A stretch of DNA of 64,000 bases from Candidatus Uabimicrobium amorphum (lineage in GTDB: Bacteria; Planctomycetota; Uabimicrobiia; Uabimicrobiales; Uabimicrobiaceae), in assembly GCF_009002475.1 (NCBI RefSeq), contig NZ_AP019860.1:8181547-8245546 (forward strand), written 5' to 3'. The notes under the pieces are model-generated. The model was not told where the DNA came from and made no database searches. It saw only the letters and a list, made by a program, of their open reading frames with translations. The position numbers and the translations under genes were made by a program. Every line of letters starts with the position of its first letter. Within the stretch, counting starts at the first letter, position 1. Of this stretch, positions 1-8,785 are shown piece after piece.

Positions 1-1
1 G

Positions 2-1120
2 GTCAACACTCTAGAAGTGGGTAGAATTTCACCGCAATCTTTTGTGGAAGGACTTGATAGATATATTCACCTTTTGGATAACTGCGGAGATCATGTATAC
101 ATCGATTTTAGTGAAATAAAAGACATAAATGTTCATGTCTGGAAAAAAGCACAAGAGGCATACCAGTCAATGATCGTGAATGGTAAAACCCTTGGCTTTA
201 AAATGTTAGAGAATCAAAAACCCGATTGGGATAGATGGACTCCAAAAGTGGAGATTGTTGAGAGAAAAATCAATGAAGATCCACAATTCAACCTCGTCGG
301 CTCACGTCTAGAAGTAAAATTTGTCTCTCCCCCTCTTTTTGTACAAGAGTTTCCTACATATTTTCAAAAGTTATTATCCACGGGAAACAAGTCTATCGCC
401 ATAGACATTTCCAACCTCAAAGAGTTATCAACGCAGTGTATAGAAATTCTCGTTTTGAGTTATCTCGACTGTGTCGGTCGTGGAATGAATATGATTTTGC
501 GTATTTCTCCAGAAGCAGAAGACCTATTTAAAAAATCAGGACGTGGCAAAACTCTACCACTTGAAATTGTCAAACCGGAATTTGCACGAAAAGTAAGCCA
601 TTTCTCTGGTGGTAAGGTCAAGGGAATTGATATGAGCAAAATCAACGCGGCAATGGAAGGCGACAAACTTACCAATAAAGTTCTGGAAAAAGAATTTGCC
701 AGCGTTCATATAGAAACAAGAGGATCTGTACAAAACTGGGAACCGATGGCCGCCCCTCAACAAGAAAAATACACTGGTGTGGAAAGAAGGCTCGAAAGAC
801 GTTATTTTAGCGAAGATGTCGAGGTATCTTTTGCGCGTGGTTCCATTGGAAAAATAAGCGATCGCCGTTATAAAATCGCCAACATAAGTCAATCAGGTAT
901 GTCATTTGCATCTACATCGCAACTTTCCAAAGGCGAACCTTTACGATTAAAAATATATCACGAAAAAAATCCGGGTATTGAAGTATCTGCCACTGTGGTT
1001 TGGTGTTCACCTGTTCCTTCACAGGCATTATTTCGTATGGGACTCAAGTTTAGCAACCCAAGTACGGTTATCAAATCCAGAATAATGGAAATGCTGCAAA
1101 AAATATATCGCAGTCATTAA
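2..1120 (+). CDS. STAS-like/PilZ-domain protein, 5' end outside window
   Basis: The frame is open to the window edge: the codons before the GTG at 17 read V-N-T-L-E without a stop, so the true start is probably upstream and the gene is partial. The first about 70 residues and residues about 95-190 both look like STAS-type folds (beta strand, 'DFSEIKDI' or 'DISNLKELS', then helix). The C-terminal about 110 residues (from ERRLERRYF to the end) have PilZ features: an ERR/RR basic start, an 'ANISQSGMSF' segment matching the D/NxSxxGxxF pattern, and a closing 'MGLKFSN' strand. PilZ domains usually bind cyclic di-GMP, and STAS domains act in protein-protein signalling. The combination suggests a cytoplasmic signalling adaptor. 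The PilZ call is fairly sure, the STAS calls less so. No operon partner is visible; aminopeptidase P follows after 61 nt. Confidence 0.7.
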   Translation, partial: VNTLEVGRISPQSFVEGLDRYIHLLDNCGDHVYIDFSEIKDINVHVWKKAQEAYQSMIVNGKTLGFKMLENQKPDWDRWTPKVEIVERKINEDPQFNLVGSRLEVKFVSPPLFVQEFPTYFQKLLSTGNKSIAIDISNLKELSTQCIEILVLSYLDCVGRGMNMILRISPEAEDLFKKSGRGKTLPLEIVKPEFARKVSHFSGGKVKGIDMSKINAAMEGDKLTNKVLEKEFASVHIETRGSVQNWEPMAAPQQEKYTGVERRLERRYFSEDVEVSFARGSIGKISDRRYKIANISQSGMSFASTSQLSKGEPLRLKIYHEKNPGIEVSATVVWCSPVPSQALFRMGLKFSNPSTVIKSRIMEMLQKIYRSH

Positions 1121-1181
1121 GAGCATTCATACGAATGTAGAATAACCCCCCAATAAAAATTACAACTCATGAGGTATAATA

Positions 1182-2447
1182 ATGTTCTCGAATAATAGAA
1201 AAAACTTTACGCAAAAAATGGGAAATAGTGTGGCAATACTTTTTTCAGGAAATGTCACGCATCATCCCAACTCCATGAAAGAAATTTTTCGTAGCAACAG
1301 CAATTTCTATTACTTGACAGGCCTCGATGAAGTAGGTTACTTAGCAGTGATCACTCCCAATAACTACACTTTATTTGCCCCCGCACCTGATCCACACATC
1401 AGTCTTTGGGAAAGAAAAATGCCCTCGCTTTCGGAGATTAAAGAACAATCCGGCGCAGACGAGGTGATTGATATAAAAGAATTCAATACAAATAAATTAG
1501 AAAAGTTCTTTTTGGGCCGCGAAACGCTGTATTATGGTATCGGCTGCGACAGTAACATCGATAAAATTGTTTTAGACACCCTCACGCGTTTACGCAGAAG
1601 ATCTTCGCAACTTATTCCTTATAGCATATGGGACTTAAATGATGCCATGCAACAGCTACGCATTATTAAATCTCCGGATGAAATTGCCAGAATCCACCGC
1701 GCTGTACAGGTAACCGTAGAAGCATACAAAGCTGTTTTTTCGCATGCAAAACCAGGTTGTTTCGAATACGAATTGGAAGCTACACTACACCATACATACA
1801 TGAAAAATGGTTGTAAAGACGCGTTTCCTCCTATTGTAGGTGCCGGGGCAAATGCCACCACACTACATTATAATGACAATAACATGCAAATACACGACGG
1901 GGACCTCGTTCTCGTAGATAGCGGTGCTGAATTTCAACATTACTGCGCAGACGTAAGTCGTACATGGCCAGTAAATGGTAAATTTAGTGACGCACAGAAA
2001 AATATTTACTCTCACCTCCTCCACGTGCAAAAAAATATTATTGAACAAATAAAACCAGGCGTTGTCATTGATGAGTGGGTAAACAAAATAGACCTTATGC
2101 TAACAGAGTGTATCATCGACCTAGGCTTTATCAAGGGTGATGCTGCACAACTTGTGGAAGAGAAAAAACACAAAAAGTACTACCCACACTCCTTTGGACA
2201 CTGGTTAGGACTTGATGTGCATGATGTCGGAAATACTTTTTACCGCGGTAAATCGCGTGTATTTGAGCCAGGGATGGTACTCACAGTAGAACCAGGACTA
2301 TATATTGCAGCAAACGATGAAAACGTGCCTGCCGAATTCCGTGGCATGGGATTGCGTATAGAGGATGATATTTTAGTGACAGACGAAGGACACGACGTTT
2401 TAACCAAAGATATACCTAAAGAAATGGACTTTTTTGAAAACTTGTAA
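1182..2447 (+). CDS. pepP: Xaa-Pro aminopeptidase (aminopeptidase P, M24B)
   Basis: This is a cytoplasmic metallo-aminopeptidase that releases an N-terminal residue preceding proline. The N-terminal about 160 residues match the aminopeptidase P N-domain (GNVTHHPNS...NFYYLTGLDE), and the rest is the pita-bread M24 fold. All five metal ligands are visible: Asp in LVDSGAEF, Asp in CADVSRTW, His in HSFGHWLGLDVHD, Glu in LTVEPGLYI and Glu in RIEDDILV. The length of 421 aa is normal for the family. The ATG at 1182 is preceded by GAGG about 8 nt upstream. It stands alone, between the PilZ gene and an SGNH-type gene. Confidence 0.93.
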   Translation: MFSNNRKNFTQKMGNSVAILFSGNVTHHPNSMKEIFRSNSNFYYLTGLDEVGYLAVITPNNYTLFAPAPDPHISLWERKMPSLSEIKEQSGADEVIDIKEFNTNKLEKFFLGRETLYYGIGCDSNIDKIVLDTLTRLRRRSSQLIPYSIWDLNDAMQQLRIIKSPDEIARIHRAVQVTVEAYKAVFSHAKPGCFEYELEATLHHTYMKNGCKDAFPPIVGAGANATTLHYNDNNMQIHDGDLVLVDSGAEFQHYCADVSRTWPVNGKFSDAQKNIYSHLLHVQKNIIEQIKPGVVIDEWVNKIDLMLTECIIDLGFIKGDAAQLVEEKKHKKYYPHSFGHWLGLDVHDVGNTFYRGKSRVFEPGMVLTVEPGLYIAANDENVPAEFRGMGLRIEDDILVTDEGHDVLTKDIPKEMDFFENL

Positions 2448-2513
2448 TCATTTTATACTTGTTTGCTCTTGCATTTGTCGATATCTTTACATGCTATCAC
2501 TTTGGTCATGGTA

Positions 2514-3524
2514 ATGAACAAAAAATTTATAAACGCCATTAAAACTTCGCGAATATCAAAAATCTTATTGTTAAAGGTCTCTCTAATATCAGTATTTCTT
2601 TTTTCGGAACTAGTACTTAGAATTCTTGGATATCTACCTTTTCAAGCGATTGATAATCTGGATACGCCGGTTATGTTTGAGTATGATCATTATCTTGGTT
2701 GGAGAAATAAAAAAGGTAATTATACATTTCAACTACATGGTGACAATATAAACACAACTATTTTACATAACAGAACAAGGGTTACCGGAGAAAAGCAAGG
2801 GGATTTACAAAAGAAAATAATTTGTATCGGAGGGTCCTATACACAAGGATGGGCTATTTCAGATAATGAAACCTATCCTTGGAAAATACAAAAAAAATTT
2901 CGTAACTTTGATGTTTTAAACTATGGAACATCTGGATATGGAACATATCAATCACTGCTACTATTAAAAAATATCATACCAAAAACTAAGTCCCCCAAAA
3001 TTGTTATCTACGGTTTTATAGATCATCATGAACAAAGAAATATAGCACGCCAAGATTGGCTGCTATTATTGTCGAACCTTTCCAAACGAAACCACATCTA
3101 TACTCCCTATGTTTCGTTGGCAAAAAACAAAAAACTTGCATTTCATCCCCCGGAAAAATACCCCAAATGGCCTTTCTCACACTACTCTTCTTTTATCTCC
3201 ATGGTAAATCGTAAGTATGTCTACATAAAAACGATGTCCAGGAGACACCAACGAAAAATAACGAAAGAGTTATTATCTCTGATGAACAAATACTGCGATC
3301 GTTCCAATATTATCTTACTAATAGCCATTTTAAAAGCCAACGACGATATGAAAAAACAGTATATTTCATTTTTCAAAAAAAATGACATCTATTATGTAGA
3401 TTGTGTTTTTCCATTCACCGCAGATATGGTTGTTAAAGGAGATGGCCATCCAAACGGAAAGCTCAATACATTGTGGGCACAAAAACTATCACGCGCATTG
3501 CAAGAGTTTGTCAATAAAAACTGA
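2514..3524 (+). CDS. SGNH/GDSL-like hydrolase with N-terminal membrane anchor
   Basis: This is a probable exported or membrane-anchored esterase/acyltransferase-type protein. A hydrophobic segment lies near the N-terminus (ILLLKVSLISVFLFSELVLR), like a signal anchor. The block-I nucleophile region reads IICIGGSYTQGWAI, a GDS-like element with Gly-Ser, and the block-V Asp/His pair is seen close to the C-terminus in DGHPNGKLN. A 'NYGTSGYGTYQSLL' segment matches the block-II Gly region. The substrate cannot be read from the sequence; relatives modify polysaccharides or lipids. The frame is open from a TTG at 2463, but the ATGs at 2508 and 2514 place the start just before the basic MNKKF segment, and 2514 is chosen. 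No strong ribosome site is visible. Base composition is more AT-rich than its neighbours. Confidence 0.65.
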   Translation: MNKKFINAIKTSRISKILLLKVSLISVFLFSELVLRILGYLPFQAIDNLDTPVMFEYDHYLGWRNKKGNYTFQLHGDNINTTILHNRTRVTGEKQGDLQKKIICIGGSYTQGWAISDNETYPWKIQKKFRNFDVLNYGTSGYGTYQSLLLLKNIIPKTKSPKIVIYGFIDHHEQRNIARQDWLLLLSNLSKRNHIYTPYVSLAKNKKLAFHPPEKYPKWPFSHYSSFISMVNRKYVYIKTMSRRHQRKITKELLSLMNKYCDRSNIILLIAILKANDDMKKQYISFFKKNDIYYVDCVFPFTADMVVKGDGHPNGKLNTLWAQKLSRALQEFVNKN

Positions 3525-3631
3525 GAATGATCCAGCGTCAAGAAGTGTATTTTTAGAATGACGCGCGCGCGGACAAAAAAATCCTTTCGATTTTGCAAAA
3601 GAAGTAACAATATACAACGCAATCACCTTCA

Positions 3632-3668
3632 CAAAAAAAGCTGCTTTCATGTTAACGAAAGCAGCTTT
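3632..3668 (-). terminator. Rho-independent terminator after the membrane gene downstream of asnS
   Basis: A perfect 12-bp stem (AAAGCTGCTTTC at 3637-3648 with GAAAGCAGCTTT at 3657-3668) has an 8-nt loop. On the minus strand it is followed by a run of T (complement of the A run 3632-3639). It lies 5 nt past the stop at 3674 and ends the asnS transcription unit. Confidence 0.8.
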
Positions 3669-3673
3669 ATGTA

Positions 3674-4213
3674 TTATGAATCCTGTTGTTTTGCATTTCC
3701 CAAGTTCAGCGCAATCAGCACCGCAAGTCCCGCCATCGAAATTAGCTTTTCCGTTATCTTATGATAAGAATCAAAGCCACTTCGCGCTGCGGCTCTCGCC
3801 GCTTCTTCGGCGGCAGGATTGTACATCGTTTCCTTAAGCGCGCTCATCTCTGGAGAAATCCACGCATAGGTAAACAAAATGCTTAGTCCCGCGAACACGA
3901 TAAGCACAATCGGAAGTTTTTTGATTTTGGCACCACTTTTCGCTAAACCAATCACCGCAGCGATTACCAGAACAAAACACACAAGTTCAACCACATGCAT
4001 CATATTAAACATCTTATTCGCGATAAATCCCGCGACAATGTCACTAGAATATTCGCTAAATGCCGGATCATTGAACGGCTCAACACCTGGCGAGGCTTTG
4101 TATTGCCGCGACATTCTGAAAATACTAATCGCCGAGAGAACTTCGGCAACCACCGCACCAAACCACATTCCTAAACTGCCATAGTACAAACGATTTAGCC
4201 ATGCGTTTTTCAT
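3674..4213 (-). CDS. Four-helix membrane protein, DUF4149/TMEM205-like
   Basis: This is an integral membrane protein of 179 aa with four hydrophobic segments: about residues 9-28 (GSLGMWFGAVVAEVLSAISIF), 68-88 (VVELVCFVLVIAAVIGLA), 99-118 and 158-175. The arrangement of a long soluble loop after helix 1 and a gap before helix 4 resembles DUF4149 membrane proteins, whose function is unknown. The longer frame reaches back to 4282, inside asnS, but the ATG at 4213 has AAGGAT a few bases upstream and begins MKNAWLNR, so it is taken as the start. It begins 10 nt after the asnS stop on the same strand and is probably co-transcribed. Family assignment is by pattern only. Confidence 0.6.
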   Translation of the reverse strand: MKNAWLNRLYYGSLGMWFGAVVAEVLSAISIFRMSRQYKASPGVEPFNDPAFSEYSSDIVAGFIANKMFNMMHVVELVCFVLVIAAVIGLAKSGAKIKKLPIVLIVFAGLSILFTYAWISPEMSALKETMYNPAAEEAARAAARSGFDSYHKITEKLISMAGLAVLIALNLGNAKQQDS

Positions 4214-4223
4214 AAACAAATCC

Positions 4224-5612
4224 TTAAAATTTTGCGTTTCCTGGTGTACGAGGAAATGGAATGACATCGCGAATGTTTTCAATACCTGTCAAGTACATGA
4301 TCAAACGTTCAAAACCTAATCCAAAACCCGCATGAGGTGTTGTCCCATAACGACGAATATCTAAATACCATGAATATGTTGCTTCGTCTAGTTCATGTTT
4401 TTCCATGTTCTTCTTGAGGACGTCCAAGCGTTCCTCTCTTTGAGAACCACCGATAATTTCCCCGAGACGTGGTACCAAAAGATCCATGGCCGCCACCGTT
4501 TTCTCATCGTCATTTACACGCATGTAAAACGCTTTAATGTCGCGTGGATAATCGGTGACAAATACTGGTTTTTTCAAATACTCTTCGGTTAAGTAACGCT
4601 CATGCTCTGTTTGGATATCCATACCCCATTTCACCGGATACTCAAATGATTTTTTTGCGTTTTCTAAGGCTTTAATCGCCTCTGTATAAGTTATACGCTC
4701 AAAATCGGATTTACACAAGTCTTGTAAACTGTCAATGATACCTTTTTCCACCCATTTGTTGAAAAACTCCATGTCTTCTTTACAGTTTTCCAGTATATAG
4801 GTAATCACGTAACGTATAAACTCTTCCGCCAAATCCATATTGCCTTGTAAATCGCAAAATGCCATCTCTGGCTCAATCATCCAAAACTCGGCAAGGTGAC
4901 GCGGAGTATTGGAGTTTTCGGCGCGAAAGGTCGGGCCAAAAGTGTACACCTTAGAAAGTGCTGAGGCAAATAATTCCGCTTCGAGCTGACCTGATACAGT
5001 TAGGCTTGTTTCTTCGCCAAAAAAGTCTTGTGTGTAGTCCACTTGCTTTTCATCGTTTAGCGGTGGTTTTAAAGCGTCTAAAGTGGAAACGCGAAACATT
5101 TGTCCCGCACCTTCGCAGTCTGACGCCGTTATAATTGGGGTGTGTAAGTAAACAAAACCACGCTCGTTGAAAAACTGGTTAACCGCAAAAGAAGCCGCAT
5201 GGCGTACACGAAAAACCGCACCAAATGTATTTGTTCGAGTACGTAAGTGCGCAATGGTACGCAAAAACTCTCGCGAATGACGCTTTTTTTGCAAAGGATA
5301 ATCGCTGTCCGCGATACCCAATAGTTCTACTTTTTGCGCATGGACTTCGACTTTTTGTCCTTTACCAGGAGATTCTTTGAGTATACCTGTTACTTGTAGC
5401 GATGAACCGGTACTCGCATCGAGAACATTTTGATATGTCTCAATTTCGGCATCCGCAATGACTTGAATGCTAGCAAAGCATGTTCCATCGTTTAATTCGA
5501 TAAAAGAAAATTTCTTTGAGTCGCGACGCGTGCGCACCCAGCCACAAATCGTGACCTCTTCATCGTATTTTTTCTTTAATTGTAAACAATCTTTAATTGC
5601 ACTGTGTTTCAT
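4224..5612 (-). CDS. asnS: Asparagine--tRNA ligase
   Basis: This cytoplasmic class IIb aminoacyl-tRNA synthetase charges tRNA-Asn with asparagine. An N-terminal OB-fold anticodon-binding domain is seen in residues about 15-105 (VTICGWVRTRRDSKKFSFIELNDG in outline). The class II catalytic core follows, with motif 2 in GPTFRAENSNTPRHLAEFWMIEPE and motif 3 in GFGLGFERLIMYLTG near the C-terminus. The HLAEFWMIEPE form and the 462-aa length fit asparaginyl rather than aspartyl enzymes. The ATG at 5612 has AGGT about 9 nt upstream. A hexanucleotide tandem array starts only 34 nt upstream of the start codon, next to the likely promoter. Confidence 0.95.
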   Translation of the reverse strand: MKHSAIKDCLQLKKKYDEEVTICGWVRTRRDSKKFSFIELNDGTCFASIQVIADAEIETYQNVLDASTGSSLQVTGILKESPGKGQKVEVHAQKVELLGIADSDYPLQKKRHSREFLRTIAHLRTRTNTFGAVFRVRHAASFAVNQFFNERGFVYLHTPIITASDCEGAGQMFRVSTLDALKPPLNDEKQVDYTQDFFGEETSLTVSGQLEAELFASALSKVYTFGPTFRAENSNTPRHLAEFWMIEPEMAFCDLQGNMDLAEEFIRYVITYILENCKEDMEFFNKWVEKGIIDSLQDLCKSDFERITYTEAIKALENAKKSFEYPVKWGMDIQTEHERYLTEEYLKKPVFVTDYPRDIKAFYMRVNDDEKTVAAMDLLVPRLGEIIGGSQREERLDVLKKNMEKHELDEATYSWYLDIRRYGTTPHAGFGLGFERLIMYLTGIENIRDVIPFPRTPGNAKF

Positions 5613-5646
5613 AATTTTTTACCTGTTATGTTGTTGCGTTTTATAT

Positions 5647-5748
5647 CGTAGCCGTAGCCATAATCGTAGCCGTAGCCGTAACCGTAGCCGTAATCGTCAC
5701 CGTAGCCGTAATCGTCACCGTTACCATGACCGTGACCATAACCGATGA
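5647..5748. repeat. Degenerate hexanucleotide tandem array (CGTARY-type)
   Basis: About 17 six-base units run without interruption, mostly CGTAGC with variants CGTAAT, CGTAAC, CGTCAC, CGTGAC, CATAAT and CATGAC. Alternating purine-pyrimidine character is strong. Reading frames across it give only (GY/D)n or (TV/TA)n low-complexity peptides, so no gene is supported here. It sits directly upstream of asnS. Confidence 0.85.
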
Positions 5749-5777
5749 TTTTACGATTGCGGTCTCGACGATGGCTA

Positions 5778-6022
5778 CGATTACGGTCAGGGTCAAATGC
5801 CATTGACTTAAGCGTAAATACTTTTCAATGATAAACTTACCTTGCCGTGTCATCCCTGACTTGATCAGGGATCCACGAACAGAAGTCGACTTTATATTGC
5901 TGGATCCCGTATCTTTCCAAAAACCAAGGGTTTTTGGGTACGGGATGACAAGTATTGTAAACCTTTTTCGGTTTTACACTTACCTCTTAAGTCAATGGCA
6001 TTGACGATTACGGTCAGGGTCA
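5778..6022. repeat. Nested palindromic element flanked by an 18-bp direct repeat
   Basis: Direct copies of CGATTACGGTCAGGGTCA lie at 5778-5795 and 6005-6022. Between them, at the inner ends, is a 17-bp perfect inverted repeat (AATGCCATTGACTTAAG at 5796-5812 and its reverse complement at 5986-6002). Inside this lies a second palindromic unit at 5848-5950, opening TGTCATCCCTGACTTGATCA and closing GGGATGACA. The layout is like a small non-autonomous insertion within an insertion, with a duplicated target. No open reading frame inside looks real. The repeat 5848-5875 recurs at 39295-39321. Confidence 0.7.
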
Positions 6023-6082
6023 CGGTCACGAAGCCACCAAGACTATAAACGCATAAGTTAACAAAAAACTTTCCGCATTATA

Positions 6083-6123
6083 AATAAAAATAGACAGAGC
6101 TAAAGAATTAACTCTGTCTATTT
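6083..6123 (-). terminator. Rho-independent terminator of the pyruvate dehydrogenase operon
   Basis: A 12-bp stem (AAATAGACAGAG at 6088-6099 with CTCTGTCTATTT at 6112-6123) has a 12-nt loop. It is followed on the minus strand by TTTTTATTT. It is 17 nt beyond the stop codon of lpdA. Confidence 0.8.
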
Positions 6124-6140
6124 CAAAAAAATGTACCCTT

Positions 6141-7535
6141 TTAGGCGTGAATCGGCCATCCTTCAACGGTACGCATTGCTTCCATAACAACCTCAGACAA
6201 CGTCGGATGTGCATGCACCATTGTCGCGAGATCTTCGGGAAGAAGCTCGGTTTTCTTCGCCAACAGAATCTCATGAATGAGTTCTGTTGCTTGTGCACCA
6301 GCCACATGAGCTCCCAAAATCTCTTTGGTTTTTGGATCAAATAAAATTTTTACAAGACCTTCAGAACTTCCAATGGCAACTGATTTTCCGGCACCGCGAT
6401 ACGGGAAAACGGCCTTCTCGTATTTAACACCGGCTTCCTTTGCTGAACGTTCGTTATATCCAAAACTCGCCACTTGCGGCTCACAGTAAACAGCAGACGG
6501 AATGAGTAGTGGGTCCATCTGCGGATCGGTTTTGTGTCCCGCCATGTGTTCTACAGCAATTTCACCTTCTTTAGAAGCCACATGAGCTAGTAAAGGAGAC
6601 TGTATCACGTCACCGATTGCATAAATATTAGGAACCTTAGTACGGTAGTAATCACCAACGCAAATAAAACCTTTTTCGGTTTTGATACCGACATTTTCCA
6701 AACCTAAATTTTGCGAATTAGGTGCACGACCAATCGCTACCAATACCATGTCGGTTTCAATAACGCTTTCTTTGCCACCTTTCTCCACGGTAACCAAAAC
6801 CTTGCCATCTTTTTTCTCTAAAGATTTTGCCATGGTTCCCAAATGAAATTTTACACCGTTTTTCTTCTCAAAGGTTTTTTGCATAAATTTACCTATTTCG
6901 TCGTCTTCAATAGGAAGTACTCTGTCGAGTATTTCGACGATTTCGACTTCCACACCGAAAGAACTCCATACATAGGCAAATTCCATCCCAATAGCACCAC
7001 TGCCCAAAACGAGTAGTCTCTTTGGCAACTTTTGTGCCATGAGTGCTCCATTGGAAGTAATTACCGTTTCTTCGTCAATCGGAAAACTAGGGATGCTTCT
7101 TGGACTAGAACCTGTGGCAATCAAGATATTTTTTGCGGTCAACTTCTTACTACCGTCCAGGGTAATTTCGTGTTGCCCACTTATTTGTGCCGTTCCGGTG
7201 ATGTACTCCACTTTATTTTTCTTGAGTAAAAAAGTCACTCCACCAGATAAACTCGTTGCCGCCTTGCGCGATTTTTCAAAAACTTTCGCGTAATCAAAGC
7301 CAGAACTATCTACTTTAAGTCCCATATCCTCTAAATCTTTGATATGGCTGAACATGTGCGCTTGGTGAATCAAAGCTTTAGAAGGAATACATCCAATATT
7401 TAGGCACACTCCTCCGGGTTTATCTTTTTCAATTACACCGACTTTCATACCTAGCTGACTGGCGCGAATCCCTGCGACATAACCACCAGGACCAGAGCCA
7501 ATAACTAATAAATCATAGTCATACTTTGCTGCCAT
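6141..7535 (-). CDS. lpdA: Dihydrolipoyl dehydrogenase (E3)
   Basis: This flavoprotein disulfide reductase reoxidises the dihydrolipoyl arm of the pyruvate dehydrogenase E2 with NAD+. An FAD-binding GSGPGG is at residues 13-18, and the redox-active disulfide is Cys44 and Cys49 in GGVCLNIGCIPSK. A second nucleotide-binding GSGAIG and the 'YAIGDV' FAD segment follow. The C-terminal HAHPTLSEVVMEA carries the His-Glu catalytic pair. The 464-aa length is normal, with no extra lipoyl domain. It is the last gene of the lplA-pdhA-pdhB-pdhC-lpdA operon, 15 nt after pdhC, and is followed by a terminator. Confidence 0.96.
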   Translation of the reverse strand: MAAKYDYDLLVIGSGPGGYVAGIRASQLGMKVGVIEKDKPGGVCLNIGCIPSKALIHQAHMFSHIKDLEDMGLKVDSSGFDYAKVFEKSRKAATSLSGGVTFLLKKNKVEYITGTAQISGQHEITLDGSKKLTAKNILIATGSSPRSIPSFPIDEETVITSNGALMAQKLPKRLLVLGSGAIGMEFAYVWSSFGVEVEIVEILDRVLPIEDDEIGKFMQKTFEKKNGVKFHLGTMAKSLEKKDGKVLVTVEKGGKESVIETDMVLVAIGRAPNSQNLGLENVGIKTEKGFICVGDYYRTKVPNIYAIGDVIQSPLLAHVASKEGEIAVEHMAGHKTDPQMDPLLIPSAVYCEPQVASFGYNERSAKEAGVKYEKAVFPYRGAGKSVAIGSSEGLVKILFDPKTKEILGAHVAGAQATELIHEILLAKKTELLPEDLATMVHAHPTLSEVVMEAMRTVEGWPIHA

Positions 7536-7550
7536 TGTACACCTCTTAAC

Positions 7551-8777
7551 TTATAGTAGCGTGCGAATAGGATCTTCCATCATATCTTTTAAATCTTTCA
7601 AGAAAGCGGCTCCAATGGCCCCATCAATTACACGGTGGTCACAGGACAAAGACACTTTCATCATTGGTTTGATGACGATTTGGTCACCAGCGGTTACGAT
7701 TGGAGTTTTCTCTGATTTACCGATAGCGAGAATTGCGGCTCCTGGAGGATTGATAATTGCAGTGAATTCTTCAATACCAAAGGAACCAAGATTACTCACC
7801 GTAAAAGTCGCATTGGTGTATTCATCTGGTTGTAGGCGATTGTTAAGTGCTTTATCGATAAGCACTTTCATATCTTGATCTATGGCTTCTATTCCCTTGC
7901 TTTCACAATTACGTACAACAGGGGTAATAAGGCCATCAGGTTGTGCTACAGCTAACCCAACATCTACACGACCAAACTGAACAATGGAATCTCCTTGCCA
8001 TGAAGCATTGACTTGCGGATGTCTACGTAGCGCTTCTGCAACAAATTTTACGATAAAAGCGTTCATCGAAAGCTTTTCTTTTGCCTTAGCATTGATTTGT
8101 TTGCGCGCGGCAATAATGTTTTCCATGTTAATGGACAGTTTCAAATAGTAATGCGGAGCTTGGTATTTTGATTCGGCAAGGCGTCTTGCAATAACCTGTC
8201 TTTTCTTCGAAACCGGTATCACCTGTTCGCGCATAGTAGAAGCAACTTGTGTAGCAGGACCAGCGGCAATCGCTTGTTCGACGTCGCGTTTTATAATGCG
8301 ACCTTGAGGACCAGAACCGCTTATGGTATTTAGAGCAATTCCCGCTTCCTGTGCCATCTTACGAGCCAAAGGTGAAGCTTTTACTTTACCAGAAGAGGTA
8401 AGTGCGGGAGCTGACTTAGCGGTAGGAGTTGCGGGAGCAGGTGCACTTGCTGCTGGAGCGGGCGCTGCCGGAGCGGCGGCTGGTTTTGCGGCCTTTGCGG
8501 CACTTTTTATTTCTTCGACTAACCCACTGACATCTTCGCCCTTATCACCAATAATAGCAATAATATCACCAACAGGTACATCTGCACCTTCGTCCACGAG
8601 TATACTTAGAAGTGTTCCTTCATCCATACTTTCGTATTCCATAGTTGCTTTATCGGTTTCAACTTCACAAAGAACATCGCCAGACTTTATTTCATCACCT
8701 ACTTTTTTCGACCATTTTACGATTACTCCAGACTCCATTGTCGGAGAAAGGGCAACCATTTCAATTTTTTCTGCCAT
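7551..8777 (-). CDS. pdhC: Pyruvate dehydrogenase E2, dihydrolipoyl acetyltransferase
   Basis: This is the core of the pyruvate dehydrogenase complex and transfers acetyl groups to CoA. One lipoyl domain occupies residues 1-78, with the lipoylated Lys43 in ETDKATMEYES. An Ala/Pro-rich flexible linker runs about 88-128, the E1/E3-binding domain about 132-168 (KASPLARKMAQEAGIAL...GPQGRIIKRDV), and the catalytic domain about 180-408 with the His of CDHRVIDGAIGA. The 408-aa length and single lipoyl domain fit the alpha-proteobacterial/mitochondrial-like E2 type rather than the three-lipoyl E. coli type. It begins 8 nt after pdhB. Confidence 0.95.
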   Translation of the reverse strand: MAEKIEMVALSPTMESGVIVKWSKKVGDEIKSGDVLCEVETDKATMEYESMDEGTLLSILVDEGADVPVGDIIAIIGDKGEDVSGLVEEIKSAAKAAKPAAAPAAPAPAASAPAPATPTAKSAPALTSSGKVKASPLARKMAQEAGIALNTISGSGPQGRIIKRDVEQAIAAGPATQVASTMREQVIPVSKKRQVIARRLAESKYQAPHYYLKLSINMENIIAARKQINAKAKEKLSMNAFIVKFVAEALRRHPQVNASWQGDSIVQFGRVDVGLAVAQPDGLITPVVRNCESKGIEAIDQDMKVLIDKALNNRLQPDEYTNATFTVSNLGSFGIEEFTAIINPPGAAILAIGKSEKTPIVTAGDQIVIKPMMKVSLSCDHRVIDGAIGAAFLKDLKDMMEDPIRTLL

Positions 8778-8785
8778 GCTTTATC

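Noticed and set aside
5467..5853. Several overlapping frames (93, 64 and 70 codons) over the hexamer array
   Set aside because: They encode only low-complexity (RN/HRS)n, (GY)n or (TV/TA)n peptides produced by the tandem repeat, and no ribosome site is visible.
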